64,000 nucleotides of DNA from Candidatus Fredericiella danica. Lineage in GTDB: Bacteria > Chloroflexota > Anaerolineae > Caldilineales > Caldilineaceae. The notes under the pieces are model-generated. The model had not been told where the DNA came from and did not search any database. It worked only from the letters and a program-made list of their open reading frames with translations. The first letter of the stretch is position 1. Each line of letters starts with the position of its first letter. The translations under genes and the position numbers were made by a program. This document shows positions 10,293 through 19,717 of the stretch, one piece after another. The stretch lies in assembly GCA_016713335.1 (NCBI GenBank), contig JADJPH010000029.1, forward strand, positions 1-64,000. The letters run 5' to 3'.

Positions 10293-10618
10293 AGTGACGT
10301 TTCTCTCTCTCTTCTACCGGTGATTCGTGCTTGTTGTTCTCTGTAGCCAGTTCGTGCGTCGCCTCACGAATCACCTTTGAACGCTCGGCTCGAGTCACTG
10401 GCTACGCAACGCACTTTACTTGCCGCCTTTGAGATTTTTATGTGTCGAGTATGTGGAAACAATGAAGAGGGCGTTCAGTCCGTAACTTCACAGCTTTCGC
10501 GTAGTTGCTTCATCATTTCTTCACAACTGCACCGCACACTGGGGAGAGGAGATTCCACCGGGTGGCCGCAAGTGGCCACCGCACATTGGACGAAGTTCAA
10601 AGAAAGCGAGCGTTTACA
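10293..10618. promoter_or_regulatory. Divergent intergenic region with two interleaved inverted repeats
   Basis: This 326-bp region separates the cytochrome bc operon (leftward) from an exported protein gene (rightward). It holds an 11-bp perfect inverted repeat (GGTGATTCGTG 10319-10329 with CACGAATCACC 10365-10375). A 9-bp perfect one (GTAGCCAGT 10343-10351 with ACTGGCTAC 10397-10405) is interleaved with it. The order A-B-A'-B' would form an H-type pseudoknot if transcribed leftward as the cytochrome b leader, or could be overlapping operator sites. No coding sequence is credible here. Confidence 0.5.
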
Positions 10619-11278
10619 ATGCTGAAAAAGATAACTGTTGCGGTTTTGGCTGCCGTGTTGCTTGCGGCAGGGGCTTTTAGCCTATACAACGTGGTGTTTG
10701 CCCAGACTACGACGACGGCCGAAGCGGATGGCGTCGCTGTGGCAGCCGGCGAAGCGGTCCCAAGCAATTCGACTACCCCTCAGACGCCAGCGGCAACACC
10801 TCCGGCAACACCTCCGGCCACCACTCAACAGCAACAACGCCAGGGTCAGACCCAGCCCCAAGCCCAGCCCCAAGACCAGGCGCAGGGTCAGGTGATGCCC
10901 CAGATGCAGGGCCGCGGCCAACGCCAAATGCAGAATCAGGCTACCAGCACCACGCCACCCCGCGCTGCGGCCATCGCCGCAGCGCCCCAGAACAACTTTG
11001 GCGCGTGGCAGACGCTGACCGGGACGGTCAGCAAGTACGCAGCGCCAAATTTCGTGCTGACGACTGCCGACGGGCAGGAGATCGCAGCACAATTGGGCAA
11101 CCTGAGCTTCGTCAATCAGATCGGTCTTGAATTGGCCGATGGGCAAACTGTGACGGTGGTCGGCGGAACCGACAAATCCGCCGGTTTTGCCATCAAATCC
11201 ATCATTGTGGATGGGATCACTTACGATCTCCGTGACGACGCTGGGCGCCCGTTGTGGACAGGGCGCGGCCGCAAATAA
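10619..11278 (+). CDS. Exported protein with Q/P-rich linker and small beta-rich C-terminal domain
   Basis: About 219 residues, starting at ATG 10619 (MLKKITVAVLAAVLLAAG), a clear signal peptide ending near VVFAQ. Residues ~30-110 are low complexity, rich in Thr/Pro then Gln, with repeated ATPPATPP and QAQPQ elements. The last ~80 residues (WQTLTGTVSKYAAPNFVLTTADG..VVGGTDKSAGF) look like a small OB-like or SH3-like beta barrel of the kind seen in periplasmic binding proteins. It is divergent from the bc operon and followed by a strong hairpin. No enzymatic motif is visible and no function is proposed. Confidence 0.65.
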   Translation: MLKKITVAVLAAVLLAAGAFSLYNVVFAQTTTTAEADGVAVAAGEAVPSNSTTPQTPAATPPATPPATTQQQQRQGQTQPQAQPQDQAQGQVMPQMQGRGQRQMQNQATSTTPPRAAAIAAAPQNNFGAWQTLTGTVSKYAAPNFVLTTADGQEIAAQLGNLSFVNQIGLELADGQTVTVVGGTDKSAGFAIKSIIVDGITYDLRDDAGRPLWTGRGRK

Positions 11279-11321
11279 GGACCCGTCTTCTCCGGGTAAA
11301 CCTATACTACTGGACAGGATA

Positions 11322-11358
11322 ACAACTCCCTGAATGCCGGATGCATTCAGGGAGTTGT
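11322..11358 (+). terminator. Strong hairpin after the exported protein gene
   Basis: A 16-bp perfect stem (ACAACTCCCTGAATGC 11322-11337 with its complement 11343-11358) and a 5-nt loop lie 44 bp after the stop codon. The following T-run is short (TCTTG), so it may act as a terminator or as a transcript-stabilising hairpin between this gene and the thioredoxin-VKOR gene. Confidence 0.6.
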
Positions 11359-11412
11359 CTTGCTAGCGTAAAGCTATCGATCTGGAATCTTTCATGGGAG
11401 GAGGAATCAACA

Positions 11413-12703
11413 ATGAGATCCTGGAAATGGTTGATCGCACTGGCGTTGCTTGTCATTGCATCCTCGCAGGCGGCAAGTGCAACCGCCCAGGGGACAGTGG
11501 CGCGCAGTGCTCTTTTATTCGCCAACATGTCCCCATTGCCACGTGGTGATCACTGAAGTCCTTACCCCGCTCGCCGAAAAATATGGGGATCAACTCCTGA
11601 TTGCCGGGGTCGACGTTACAACGGCCGACGGGCAGGCACTCTATCAGGCGGCTATCAGCCGCTTTGCAATCCCTGAAGACCGGCTTGGCGTGCCAACACT
11701 GATCATCGGCACGACCGTACTTGTCGGCTCAGAGGAGATTCCGGACCAACTTCCCGGCTTGATCGAGCAGGGGCTTGCCGCCAGCGGCATTTTGTGGCCC
11801 GACATTCCTGGACTTGAAGATGCTTTGGCGCCAGAAGCCGCGCCCACTGCGGCAACACCCGCAGCAACGGCCGCGGAGACCGGCGCCACTGCGCCCGACG
11901 GCACCGGCGCCACTGCACCCGACGGCACCGGCGCCACTGCACCCGACGGCACCGGCGCCACTGCACCCGACGGCACCGACGCCACTGCACCCGACGGCAT
12001 CGACGCCACTGCACCCGATAGCACCGGCCCGCAGTTGGCGCTTCCCTTGGCAGCGGCAACATCCGACAGCGTGATTGACAAACTCAGGCGTGATCCCGCC
12101 GGCAATGCGCTTGCCATTCTCTTCTTGGTTGGCATGATTGCCGTCGCGATCTTTGCGATTTACCGCATCGTGCAGGCGCGCGTGTGGTCTGTCGGCGCAG
12201 GAACGCTTGTCGCCGGTTCAACACGGGGCTGGAGACTTTGGGCGGTGCCGGTGCTAGGGCTGATCGGGTTGTTTGTCTCGGTCTACATGGCATTCATAGA
12301 GACGACGCACACGTCTGCCATTTGCGGCCCGGTCGGTGATTGCAACACCGTGCAGCAGAGCGAATATGCCACGCTCTTTGGCTTGATTCCCATCGGCGTA
12401 CTCGGCATCCTGGGCTACGGCGCAATCCTGATCGTTTGGGCAGCAATGCGGTGGGGGAATGACAGACTGCGCCCGATTGCGGCCACAGGCTTGCTCCTGA
12501 TGGCGCTATTCGGCGTCCTTTTCTCGATCTATCTGACCTATCTGGAACCTTTTGTGATTGGCGCCACTTGCATGTGGTGCCTGACATCTGCACTGTGTAT
12601 GACCTTAATCCTCCTCTTCCTGGTGATAGCAAAACCGGCCCCTCAGTCGAAGGGCCGGCATGCTGTGCCAACGCACGGTGCTTATGCGAAAGGCCATCGT
12701 TAG
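11413..12703 (+). CDS. Thioredoxin-VKOR fusion, disulfide-forming membrane protein (one frameshift)
   Basis: The start ATG 11413 has GGAGGAGG upstream and opens a signal peptide (MRSWKWLIALALLVIASSQA). The frame changes near 11495, after which VLFYSPTCPHCHVV shows a thioredoxin-like CPHC site. A linker carries six 8-residue repeats (GATAPDGT type). The C-terminal ~170 residues form a VKOR domain with about five membrane segments, the loop cysteines C.PVGDC and the redox pair CMWC. VKOR enzymes pass electrons from thioredoxin-fold partners to quinone and so make protein disulfides outside the membrane. Here both partners are in one chain, which suits maturation of the many exported cytochromes nearby. 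Thioredoxin is at the N-terminus, opposite to many bacterial VKOR-Trx fusions. Confidence 0.85.
11882..12025 (+). repeat. Six 24-bp tandem repeats in the Trx-VKOR linker
   Basis: Six in-frame copies of a 24-bp unit encode GATAPDGT four times, then DATAPDGI and DATAPDST. The copies are nearly identical in DNA, so the array is recent and probably length-variable. It forms a flexible extracytoplasmic spacer between the thioredoxin and VKOR parts. Confidence 0.9.
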
Positions 12704-12720
12704 GCCAGGTCCGATTTCGA

Positions 12721-13956
12721 TCAGCCGCAACCGCCGCCGCTCTTATCACGCTGAATCTGCAGCTTGATCTTGGGCGTATACTCCAGCTCCCACTCATGGG
12801 GGCTGGGAGCGGCGGCAGCGTAGCGGTCACCTAACGCCGACGCAAACACATATTTCAGGGTATCATTGCCGGGCATCGGCGTCGGCGTTGCCTGGATTTC
12901 ACTCCCTTCGGCTTCGAATGTGGCAAGCCAGTTGTTGATGCCACCTTCGAGGATATAGACATTGGGCACACTTTCCGCCGTCAACAACTTCCACGCATTG
13001 GTTGCCGCCTCTTCATCGTTGCCGACGGTCACAAACACCGTGTTGGCCGCTTGTTTCGCATGCAGCTCGGGGATGAATGACGGCAATTGGTCTAGCGGAG
13101 CGTTTTGTGCGCCCTGAATGTGGAAGAGGTTGTATTCGCTCTCAGGTCGGACATCCAGCACGACAACGCGCAACGCATCGTCGCCGAGACTCGCCAACAA
13201 CTCACCTGGATGTATCTGCACCTCGCGATTCACAAGCGCAGCATCCTTGACCGTCGCCACCCGCTGCCATTTCGACTCTGTGGTCGGTTGCCCAATGAGC
13301 AAGACACCAACCGCTGCGGCCAGCAGCACACCGGCGCCGGCATAGCGCCACTTCGGCGCCCTTTTCTGATCGACGCCGCCAAACCGGTGTTCCAACTTCT
13401 CTCCTGCCCAGAACATGAAGAGCGCCATCAGCACCACGGCCACAACGACGACACCGGTGGAAAGCCCCAGCCAATCCATGATCGTCAACCGCCCGTAATA
13501 GCTGCTGTTCCACCAGGTATCGAAGTACTGCTCGGTCTCGCCAAAGAGAAAAATACCGAAGAGCCCACCGAGCACGAAGAAGACCCCATCAACCTTAAAG
13601 GTCGATGCAGCCACAAGGGAAGTGCCGGGGCAGAAGCCGCCGATCACAAAGCCGACACCCATGATCAACCCGCCCACAATGCCGGGCCACAGGTAAGTGG
13701 GATTGACCCAAACCTGGTTAAAATCCAGGACGCCCAGGCCGACCATCGTAAAGATCAACACCATCGCGACGATGATCGCGGTGAACATCACTTTAAGTAC
13801 GGTCATGTCCTTGAAGTAAAACTGGGCGGCAAGCTTCTTGGAGTTACCGAAACCCGAGATTTCCAACACAAAACCGAAACCAAATCCAATCAAGCCAAAG
13901 ATCAGATACATGAGTGGCTTGCCGACCAACGCTTCGAGTGGGAGTGGGAAAGGCAT
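12721..13956 (-). CDS. YeeE/YedE sulfur transporter fused to a rhodanese-like domain without active-site Cys
   Basis: The first ~230 residues are a YeeE/YedE (TsuA-like) membrane protein with GFGNSKK and GGFCPGTSLVAAS, the Cys-containing motif linked to thiosulfate or sulfur-atom uptake. A rhodanese fold follows after one more membrane segment: VVVLDVRPESEYNLFHIQGAQNAP and NVYILEGGINNW. The loop that normally holds the catalytic Cys reads FVTVGNDEEAA and has none, so sulfur transfer there is unlikely. The very end is GGGCG, leaving one exposed Cys. Start 13956 follows GGAGGATTCT. The gene follows a second YeeE by 15 bp and is the last of the sulfur-redox operon. Confidence 0.85.
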   Translation of the reverse strand: MPFPLPLEALVGKPLMYLIFGLIGFGFGFVLEISGFGNSKKLAAQFYFKDMTVLKVMFTAIIVAMVLIFTMVGLGVLDFNQVWVNPTYLWPGIVGGLIMGVGFVIGGFCPGTSLVAASTFKVDGVFFVLGGLFGIFLFGETEQYFDTWWNSSYYGRLTIMDWLGLSTGVVVVAVVLMALFMFWAGEKLEHRFGGVDQKRAPKWRYAGAGVLLAAAVGVLLIGQPTTESKWQRVATVKDAALVNREVQIHPGELLASLGDDALRVVVLDVRPESEYNLFHIQGAQNAPLDQLPSFIPELHAKQAANTVFVTVGNDEEAATNAWKLLTAESVPNVYILEGGINNWLATFEAEGSEIQATPTPMPGNDTLKYVFASALGDRYAAAAPSPHEWELEYTPKIKLQIQRDKSGGGCG

Positions 13957-13971
13957 AGAATCCTCCGCGCC

Positions 13972-14556
13972 TCAATTCCAAAGCTTACGGACAAAGTAGG
14001 CCAGTGCATAGGCCCCGGCAAAGACCGCGAACATAAATGCCCAGGAGCCGACAGAGAGCACTGCGCCCCCGGATAACGCCTGGCCCGACGTGCAACCGCG
14101 CGCCATCCGTGCGCCATAGCCCATGATCCCACCGCCGACAAACGCCAGCGCCCAGCGCGTTCGCACCGAGATTTGGGGGCCCTTGTTCGTCACAACTTTC
14201 AGGCGTCCAAACCACCATCCGGCGACGAAACCGCCGATGAGCGTACCGAAAATCATCGGCACGATCCAGTCGTCAAGCGCGTTTTTCTCGCCGCCGGCAA
14301 GTTTCAGCAAATAGGCGACGCGATCCACGTGTTCCGGTGCGACCATATCTTGAAAGTACACGATGATGCGGTTCAGGCCGCCAGAAGCGCCGAGACCATT
14401 GCCCGTCAGAAAGAACGACGTGAAGAGCACCAAACCGAGCAGTGCACCACCTAAATACGCATTGATGTACTTGCGCTCCGGCCGATGGAAGAAGAATGCC
14501 TTTAGGGCAGAACCTTTCGTCTGCGCTGGTGCAGGCGCACTTACTTGAGCTGTCAT
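13972..14556 (-). CDS. YeeE/YedE family membrane protein (second half-transporter)
   Basis: A 194-residue membrane protein with the YeeE motif RGCTSGQALSGGAVLSVGSWAF near its C-terminus and about four to five hydrophobic segments. Family members move thiosulfate or activated sulfur across the membrane through conserved cysteines. Here the motif Cys (GCTSG) pairs naturally with GGFCPGTS of the adjacent protein, suggesting that the two short proteins together equal one full-length YeeE. GGAGG lies upstream of the start, and the start overlaps the cytochrome stop as ATGA, so translation is coupled to the heptaheme protein. Confidence 0.85.
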   Translation of the reverse strand: MTAQVSAPAPAQTKGSALKAFFFHRPERKYINAYLGGALLGLVLFTSFFLTGNGLGASGGLNRIIVYFQDMVAPEHVDRVAYLLKLAGGEKNALDDWIVPMIFGTLIGGFVAGWWFGRLKVVTNKGPQISVRTRWALAFVGGGIMGYGARMARGCTSGQALSGGAVLSVGSWAFMFAVFAGAYALAYFVRKLWN

Positions 14557-17374
14557 TCGGACACCTCCGTTAATGTTGATGGGTACGCAGGACGCAACGA
14601 TGAATCGCCTTGCGGTTCCGTTTTGTCGGTCGGACGGCTACTGGCCGGTACTTCAACCTCATCCCAGCCGGTCACCATGGCTTTGATGCCTGCCATTGGC
14701 TCATGACCAGTGGTGGTTAGATAAACGTGGGCGACGATAAAGGTGGCAAACACCCAGGCGGCAAGCGAGTGCAGCGGCGCAAGCTCGGTCAACCCCACCA
14801 CCTTTTCCGCCATGGTGGGCATCTGCTGTGCACCCCACATCAGGGCGCCTGTCACGATCTGCAGGGGCAGCAGCACATTCAGAATCCCAAAGTAAGTGAC
14901 CTGCTGCAAGGGGTTCAGATGTTCCCGTCGCGTTTTAACGTGCGGGTGCGGTTCGCCCTTGAAGATGCCCCAGAGATAGAACTTGCTCTGTTCGATGGCC
15001 TGATCAAAGAAACCATAAGGCCGAGGAATGTATTGCCGGATCTGTCCGCCTGCAAGATGCCAGAAGAGCGACAGCGCCGCATTGGCCACCAGAATCACCG
15101 CCAATACGTTGTGCATCGTCACCATGTGCCGGAACGAGAAAATCCCAAACATATCCGGCCTGTGGATGACAAGGCCCGTAAACAACAGCAAGATGATCGT
15201 AGCCGTCTGCAACCAATGCCAGAAGCGCTCGTATGCCGGATACATATAGACGCGCTTCAGCTTGGGCTCATGCTGCGGCCGGAGCAACGCAATGTAGAAA
15301 CGCATCGTTGCGTGAACACCAACCGCCAACAATGTCCCCACAAATGCCAGCGCCCCCAGCCAATCGACCCACGAGACGCGATTGCGCCCAAAGACGTAGA
15401 TGTCTTCATTCTCAGCGACCGGCTCGTAGTAGAGCGCCCCACCATCATTGAACAGCGCGCCGCTTGCCGAAACATTGTTGTCACTGACGAACTTGGGCGT
15501 AACCCCGCCCGGTGGATTGGACGTCAACTGCATCGGCAGCGTTACAGCGGACGCTTCCGTGTGGCACGCCTGGCACTCACGTGTCGCCCAATCGCCGCGC
15601 GCAACGCTATGATTGATACTATATGGCTGCACCTGGCCATCGATCCGCGGATTGGCGTAGCCCAAAGCCCCCAATCGCCCGGCAATGAAGGCTTCCTTTT
15701 CAGGAGTGTCAATCTTCAATTCCGTGGCATCAATCACTTTGTCGGCATTTACATCAAAGGCAGCGACGACATCAGGTGCAAATGCATCATTCTCGAGGTA
15801 TACCGCTTTCAACACCTCCAGCGGGATGGGCGCGGGTGCACCGCTTGCGTCGTCGGCAAGCCAATACCAGGACGAAATCAGGTTGTAGGGCGCTAATTGC
15901 GACTCGCCATCGATATTCTGACGCTGCATCAAGACCGGCTGGAAGCCCGTCACGAGCCCAGTGATGGTGTCCGTGCCGGTAATGCCTCGACACTCCGTCA
16001 CCGCACTGCCGGTCTGATCGAGAACCGTCCAGTCTACACTCTGCAAGGCAGGCGCGTACATCTGTGCCACATGGCAACTCTCACAGGCCATTACGTCCAT
16101 GTGGCGTTCAGCATATGGCAGCCAGTCCGCATGCGTCTCCGCCGCATTGTGGCAGGATTCACAGCGCCGCATACTGCCCTTCAGTTCTGGTTCTATAGTG
16201 AACTGGGCGCTTTGTCCGCGGGCAAGATTGTGATTTGGGTACTGCAGATACTCACCAATCTCCAACTTGCGCGGATCATAGGTCAGGTGTTCCAGCGTTT
16301 CATTCGCGGATTCCTGTGCGTGAATCGGGTTGTTCAGCGCATAGTGGCAGTCTGTACACTTGAGACCGCGTTCGGCATGGATATCCCAGGAGCGCGCCAG
16401 ACTGCCCTTATCCCTGGGTTGATCGCCGACTCATTGATCTTCTGCGAGGCAATCACCTGCCCGGTTGTTGCAGTCTGCGGCATACTTTGGTCGCACGCAT
16501 CCAAGAGCAACGGTGTTTGCGCATCGGTATGAACGACCCCATGACATTGCGAGCAGTTTTCATTCGAGGGATCCTGAATCTGAAGCATCCCGGATTTCAA
16601 CTCTCCATTTTCGTCGAAGGCGCTCTCCACCCACGTATACCCCGCATCGGTCTTTGTCACGATGCCGGTTGTTAGCAGTGAGGCGGTGGTTGCCCACCCA
16701 AAATCGCCGGTCTGGATCGCTTCTGTACGGGCAGCGGTATCAGGCATCACCGTATGGCACAGCACACAATCCATCTCTACCGTGCCTGACTTCTTCCAGT
16801 CCCAAACCGCCAACTCCCCCGTCACCGGATCGACAAAACTGGTCTCCGGATTCTCGGCGCTGGCTGCCAACTCCGTAAGCGGGGTGCCATCTCGCGCAGT
16901 CGTAGCCGGACCACCTCCGGGAATACGCGCACCATACAGCTTGAGCCAGTCAACCGTCGTCAGATCGATTTGATCGGAGTCCGTTGGCGAAAGATACCGG
17001 TAGGTGAGCGGGTCCCACTTCCCGAACATCCCGCGACTCTGGTCCCACGGTCGCGCCAATTCAAGGGAGGCATCCGAAAAGTCAGAGAGCCCTAAATCGG
17101 CATGAAAGCTATGTTGCTCGATATACTCTGTGTCGTGACAGACGCCACAGGTCTGCATCGTGGACATGGGCAGACCGCTTTCAAGTACGTTCTTGCCGTC
17201 TGCATCGAGCACGCGAAAAGTTGGATGAAATGCTTGCGCGGGCGTGGTTGCCTGGACTGCTGGTGAGGCAGAAGCACTCCCCATCCCGGCGACGGCGACA
17301 AGCGCAACTCCGACCACCAGCAGCATGACAGGCCAACGTCTGCCTCGTGAAATACCATTAGGTTTGTGACTCAT
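14553..17374 (-). CDS. Heptaheme cytochrome c fused to a cytochrome b561-like membrane domain (one frameshift)
   Basis: Segments 17374-16334 and 16400-14553 join into one protein of about 940 residues. One missing G in the GGG run near 16412 explains the break, since the other frame continues DKGSLARSWDIHAERGLKCTDCH. A signal peptide (VMLLVVGVALVAVAG) is followed by seven CxxCH sites: CGVCH, CVLCH, CSQCH, CTDCH, CESCH, CESCH and CQACH. After about residue 660 come five membrane segments with histidines (ERFWHWLQ, FRHMVTMHN, LPLQIVTGALMW, LHSLAAWVFATFIVAHVYL), as in di-heme cytochrome b561/formate dehydrogenase gamma. It probably links the menaquinone pool to extracytoplasmic sulfur chemistry. 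The start at 17374 is ATG; the TTG at 17386 is an alternative. Confidence 0.82.
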
Positions 17375-17420
17375 ATGACCGTCCAATATGCGCTTTCACT
17401 TTGTGACTGATGGCCGCTGC

Positions 17421-18871
17421 CTATTGCTGATCAAAACGCCCGCCCCATTCCATGGGGTCGCCCGGGTAGCCAAGCGCCTTCCAGTCCATCCGGCCTGGAT
17501 CGCTCGTGCCAGCGGTGCTGTGACAGTCGTCGCACTGTAGCGCATTTTCCGCCGGCTGCACCATGTGCGTCGTGGGCCAGTACATCCACGTCTCGGTGAA
17601 ATCATAGTTGCCGCTGTAGGGCACACCGGTGATTGGCTCAGCCAGACGGAACGCCTGATCCCAGTCGAAGTCCTGCCAGAAACCACCCTCACCCGCGGTA
17701 ATCGGCTGCAACAGCGTATTGTTCACCGAGTCGTAGGGCTGATTCGCGACGTGAATTTTGAAAGGCATGATCTTGGCATTGGGATCATTGATATCCCCTG
17801 CCGGCTGATCAAGGACAACAGGTTTGGTGGCGTCGATTTTGTCGCCTAGCAGATAGCGATATGCCAGGTCGCCATTGGTCCACGCATAGGTAGGTTGTAC
17901 GTTGGTGTCATAGACAAAAGACCCCTTGATCTTCAGATACGAATAGTGGTCATCGGGAATGTCCTGCCCGGCAGTGGACCAATCCCAGTAAACCTTAGTC
18001 GGATCCTTGGTTGCAATCGCAGGAATATGACAGGTCTGGCACGCGACGCTATCCACATGTTTGTTGATTCGCTCGTCCTCGTGCAGATCCGGCGCATGAC
18101 AATCGGTGCAGGCAACTTGTTCCTTTGGATCGACGGTGACGTTGTCGGCCACCAATTTGCCCTTGATGGCATGGTCGGTGGTTTGATGACAGTCGGTGCA
18201 TAAGAAGTTGTGCTCACCCATATGCACATCCAACTCCTCGGATGGAAAGCGCAGGCTCTCATCCAGGTCGCCATGTTTCACGTTGTTACCGCCACCGCCG
18301 TCAAAATGGCATTTGCCGCAGTTCTCGCGCGTCGGCTCGCGGACGCTCTGTGCGGCAGCGACAAGGTCAATCCCTCTGCAGGATAGCCATAGTCACCTTT
18401 CGCATACACCGCGGTATCCGCGTGACAGGCGAGACAGTCGACATTGGTCGGCTCCGAAAAATCAAAGGTGGCATCCTCCCAACCATAACCGGCATGGCAG
18501 GAGGTGCACTTCTGTTCGTTGCCTTGAATGCCAATGCAGAAATTGTTGATCTGATTTTTCTTGCCGATGGTGACAGGCTCGTCCCGCCACGCAACATCAA
18601 CAGGCTGGCTCTCCCAGGTCCAATGTGTCGTATGCATCACCTGGGACGCCGACTCCTCGTGGCACTCCAGACATGCCTGCGTCACCGCCTGGGGCGAGTC
18701 AAATGGCCCGCTGATGATGTCTTTGTGGTCGGTGTGGGTGGCATGCGTGGGCACGGAGTCCCACGGATTGCGGGAAGCCGCCTGCGTGCGCGGCCAGAAG
18801 AAGATGATCGGGACGATGATCACGGCCAACACAACAATCAAGCCGATAATCCAGTATGACTTTCTTTTCAT
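17421..18871 (-). CDS. Octaheme c-type cytochrome, tetrathionate reductase (Otr) family (one frameshift)
   Basis: The start at 18871 follows a GGAGCAGG ribosome site and a membrane anchor (YWIIGLIVVLAVIIVPIIFFW). Eight CxxCH sites are present across the two frames: CLECH, CTSCH, CLACH, CGKCH, CTDCH, CTDCH, CQTCH and CDDCH. The break at about 18373 is one missing G in GAGGG; the continuation reads IDLVAAAQSVREPTRENCGKCH. Eight hemes, about 480 residues and the C-terminal RMDWKALGYPGDPMEWGGR are features of the octaheme tetrathionate reductase family, which can reduce tetrathionate, nitrite or hydroxylamine in vitro. It is the first gene of the operon with the heptaheme cytochrome b fusion, its likely electron partner. 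The true substrate is not determinable from sequence. Confidence 0.82.
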
Positions 18872-18970
18872 TGCCTGCTCCTCATGTGAGGGTATCAGGC
18901 CCCGCGATGCGCCGTCTTAGACTCGCTTTTTCGAAGAATCGTGCGAGAGGGACAGTCCAGGGAGGGGTCG

Positions 18971-19030
18971 ATTCAATAAATTACGTATCTCGTATCTCGT
19001 GCTGCCTGCGCGTTTATGCGTTCAATATAA
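18971..19030 (-). promoter_or_regulatory. Possible ArsR half-sites upstream of the octaheme operon
   Basis: The 174-bp gap between the octaheme start (18871) and the regulator stop (19046) contains ATTCAAT at 18971-18977 and TTCAATATAA at 19021-19030. The second shares ten bases with the left half of the regulator's own palindrome (19718-19737). They may be weak sites by which the ArsR-rhodanese protein controls the operon. No good sigma-70 promoter was identified here. Confidence 0.35.
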
Positions 19031-19045
19031 GCGCTCACCTTGTCT

Positions 19046-19717
19046 TCAATGTACGGTCACCGGTAGACCTTCGTTTTGCCATTCAGGAAAGCCACCCTCA
19101 AGCCGGCGCGCCTGAAAACCGGATGCCTGCAGTTGCGCCACCGCCTCCGCCGCAAGTACGCAAAAAGGGCCGCGACAATAGGCAATGATCTCCGTGGTCT
19201 TTGGCAATTCCGCGAGCCGCGAGGCAAGTTCCGACAATGGGATAGACCTCGCCCCCACAATGTGCCCGGCATCAAACTCCTGCGCCGTCCGTACATCCAG
19301 CACGAGCGTAGTGTCAGCGCGGAGCCGGGCTTCAAGTTCGGTGCAACTCACCGCTTCCATGGCATTCCGGTTGTATAGGTATGCGTTGATGAGTTTGTCG
19401 ACTTCGGCCAGGCGCAGCGAGCCAAGATCCCGCATGGCATACCAGAGTTGCAGCACAGACGGATCGGCGACGCGGTAGAAAATGGTCACACCCTGCCGGC
19501 GTGTCTCCACCAGCCTGGCGCTACGCAATATCTGTAGGTGCCGCGAGGTGTTGGCGACAGATTGCTGTGTTTCATGCGCAAGCGCCTCAACACTCCATTC
19601 GGCGTGCGCCAGCAGGTCCAGGAATTCGAGGCGTTGCGGGCTGCCCAGCGCCTTGCCAATCCGAGCGAACTGCGAAAACAACTCATCCTTGTAACGCCGT
19701 CCAGGACTCTTTTCCAT
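19046..19717 (-). CDS. ArsR-type repressor fused to a rhodanese domain
   Basis: The 223-residue protein has an N-terminal winged helix (ALGSPQRLEFLDLLA; ANTSRHLQILRSARLVETRRQG), characteristic of ArsR repressors. A C-terminal rhodanese follows (LVLDVRTAQEFDAGHIVGARSIP) with an active loop AYCRGPFC carrying two Cys. The winged helix itself has no Cys, unlike BigR/SqrR persulfide sensors, so sensing may use the rhodanese cysteines (inference). The start at 19717 (MEKSPGRR) is preferred because a promoter and palindrome lie immediately upstream. Its position between sulfur genes in both directions suggests control of the octaheme/YeeE operon and perhaps of the thioredoxin reductase-like gene. 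Confidence 0.88.
   Translation of the reverse strand: MEKSPGRRYKDELFSQFARIGKALGSPQRLEFLDLLAHAEWSVEALAHETQQSVANTSRHLQILRSARLVETRRQGVTIFYRVADPSVLQLWYAMRDLGSLRLAEVDKLINAYLYNRNAMEAVSCTELEARLRADTTLVLDVRTAQEFDAGHIVGARSIPLSELASRLAELPKTTEIIAYCRGPFCVLAAEAVAQLQASGFQARRLEGGFPEWQNEGLPVTVH

Noticed and set aside
12900..17000. Long open frames on the plus strand opposite the sulfur-redox genes (for example about 13105-14076 and 14727-15896)
   Set aside because: They lie exactly antisense to cytochrome and YeeE genes with clear motifs, have no family features, and arise from GC-rich codon structure.
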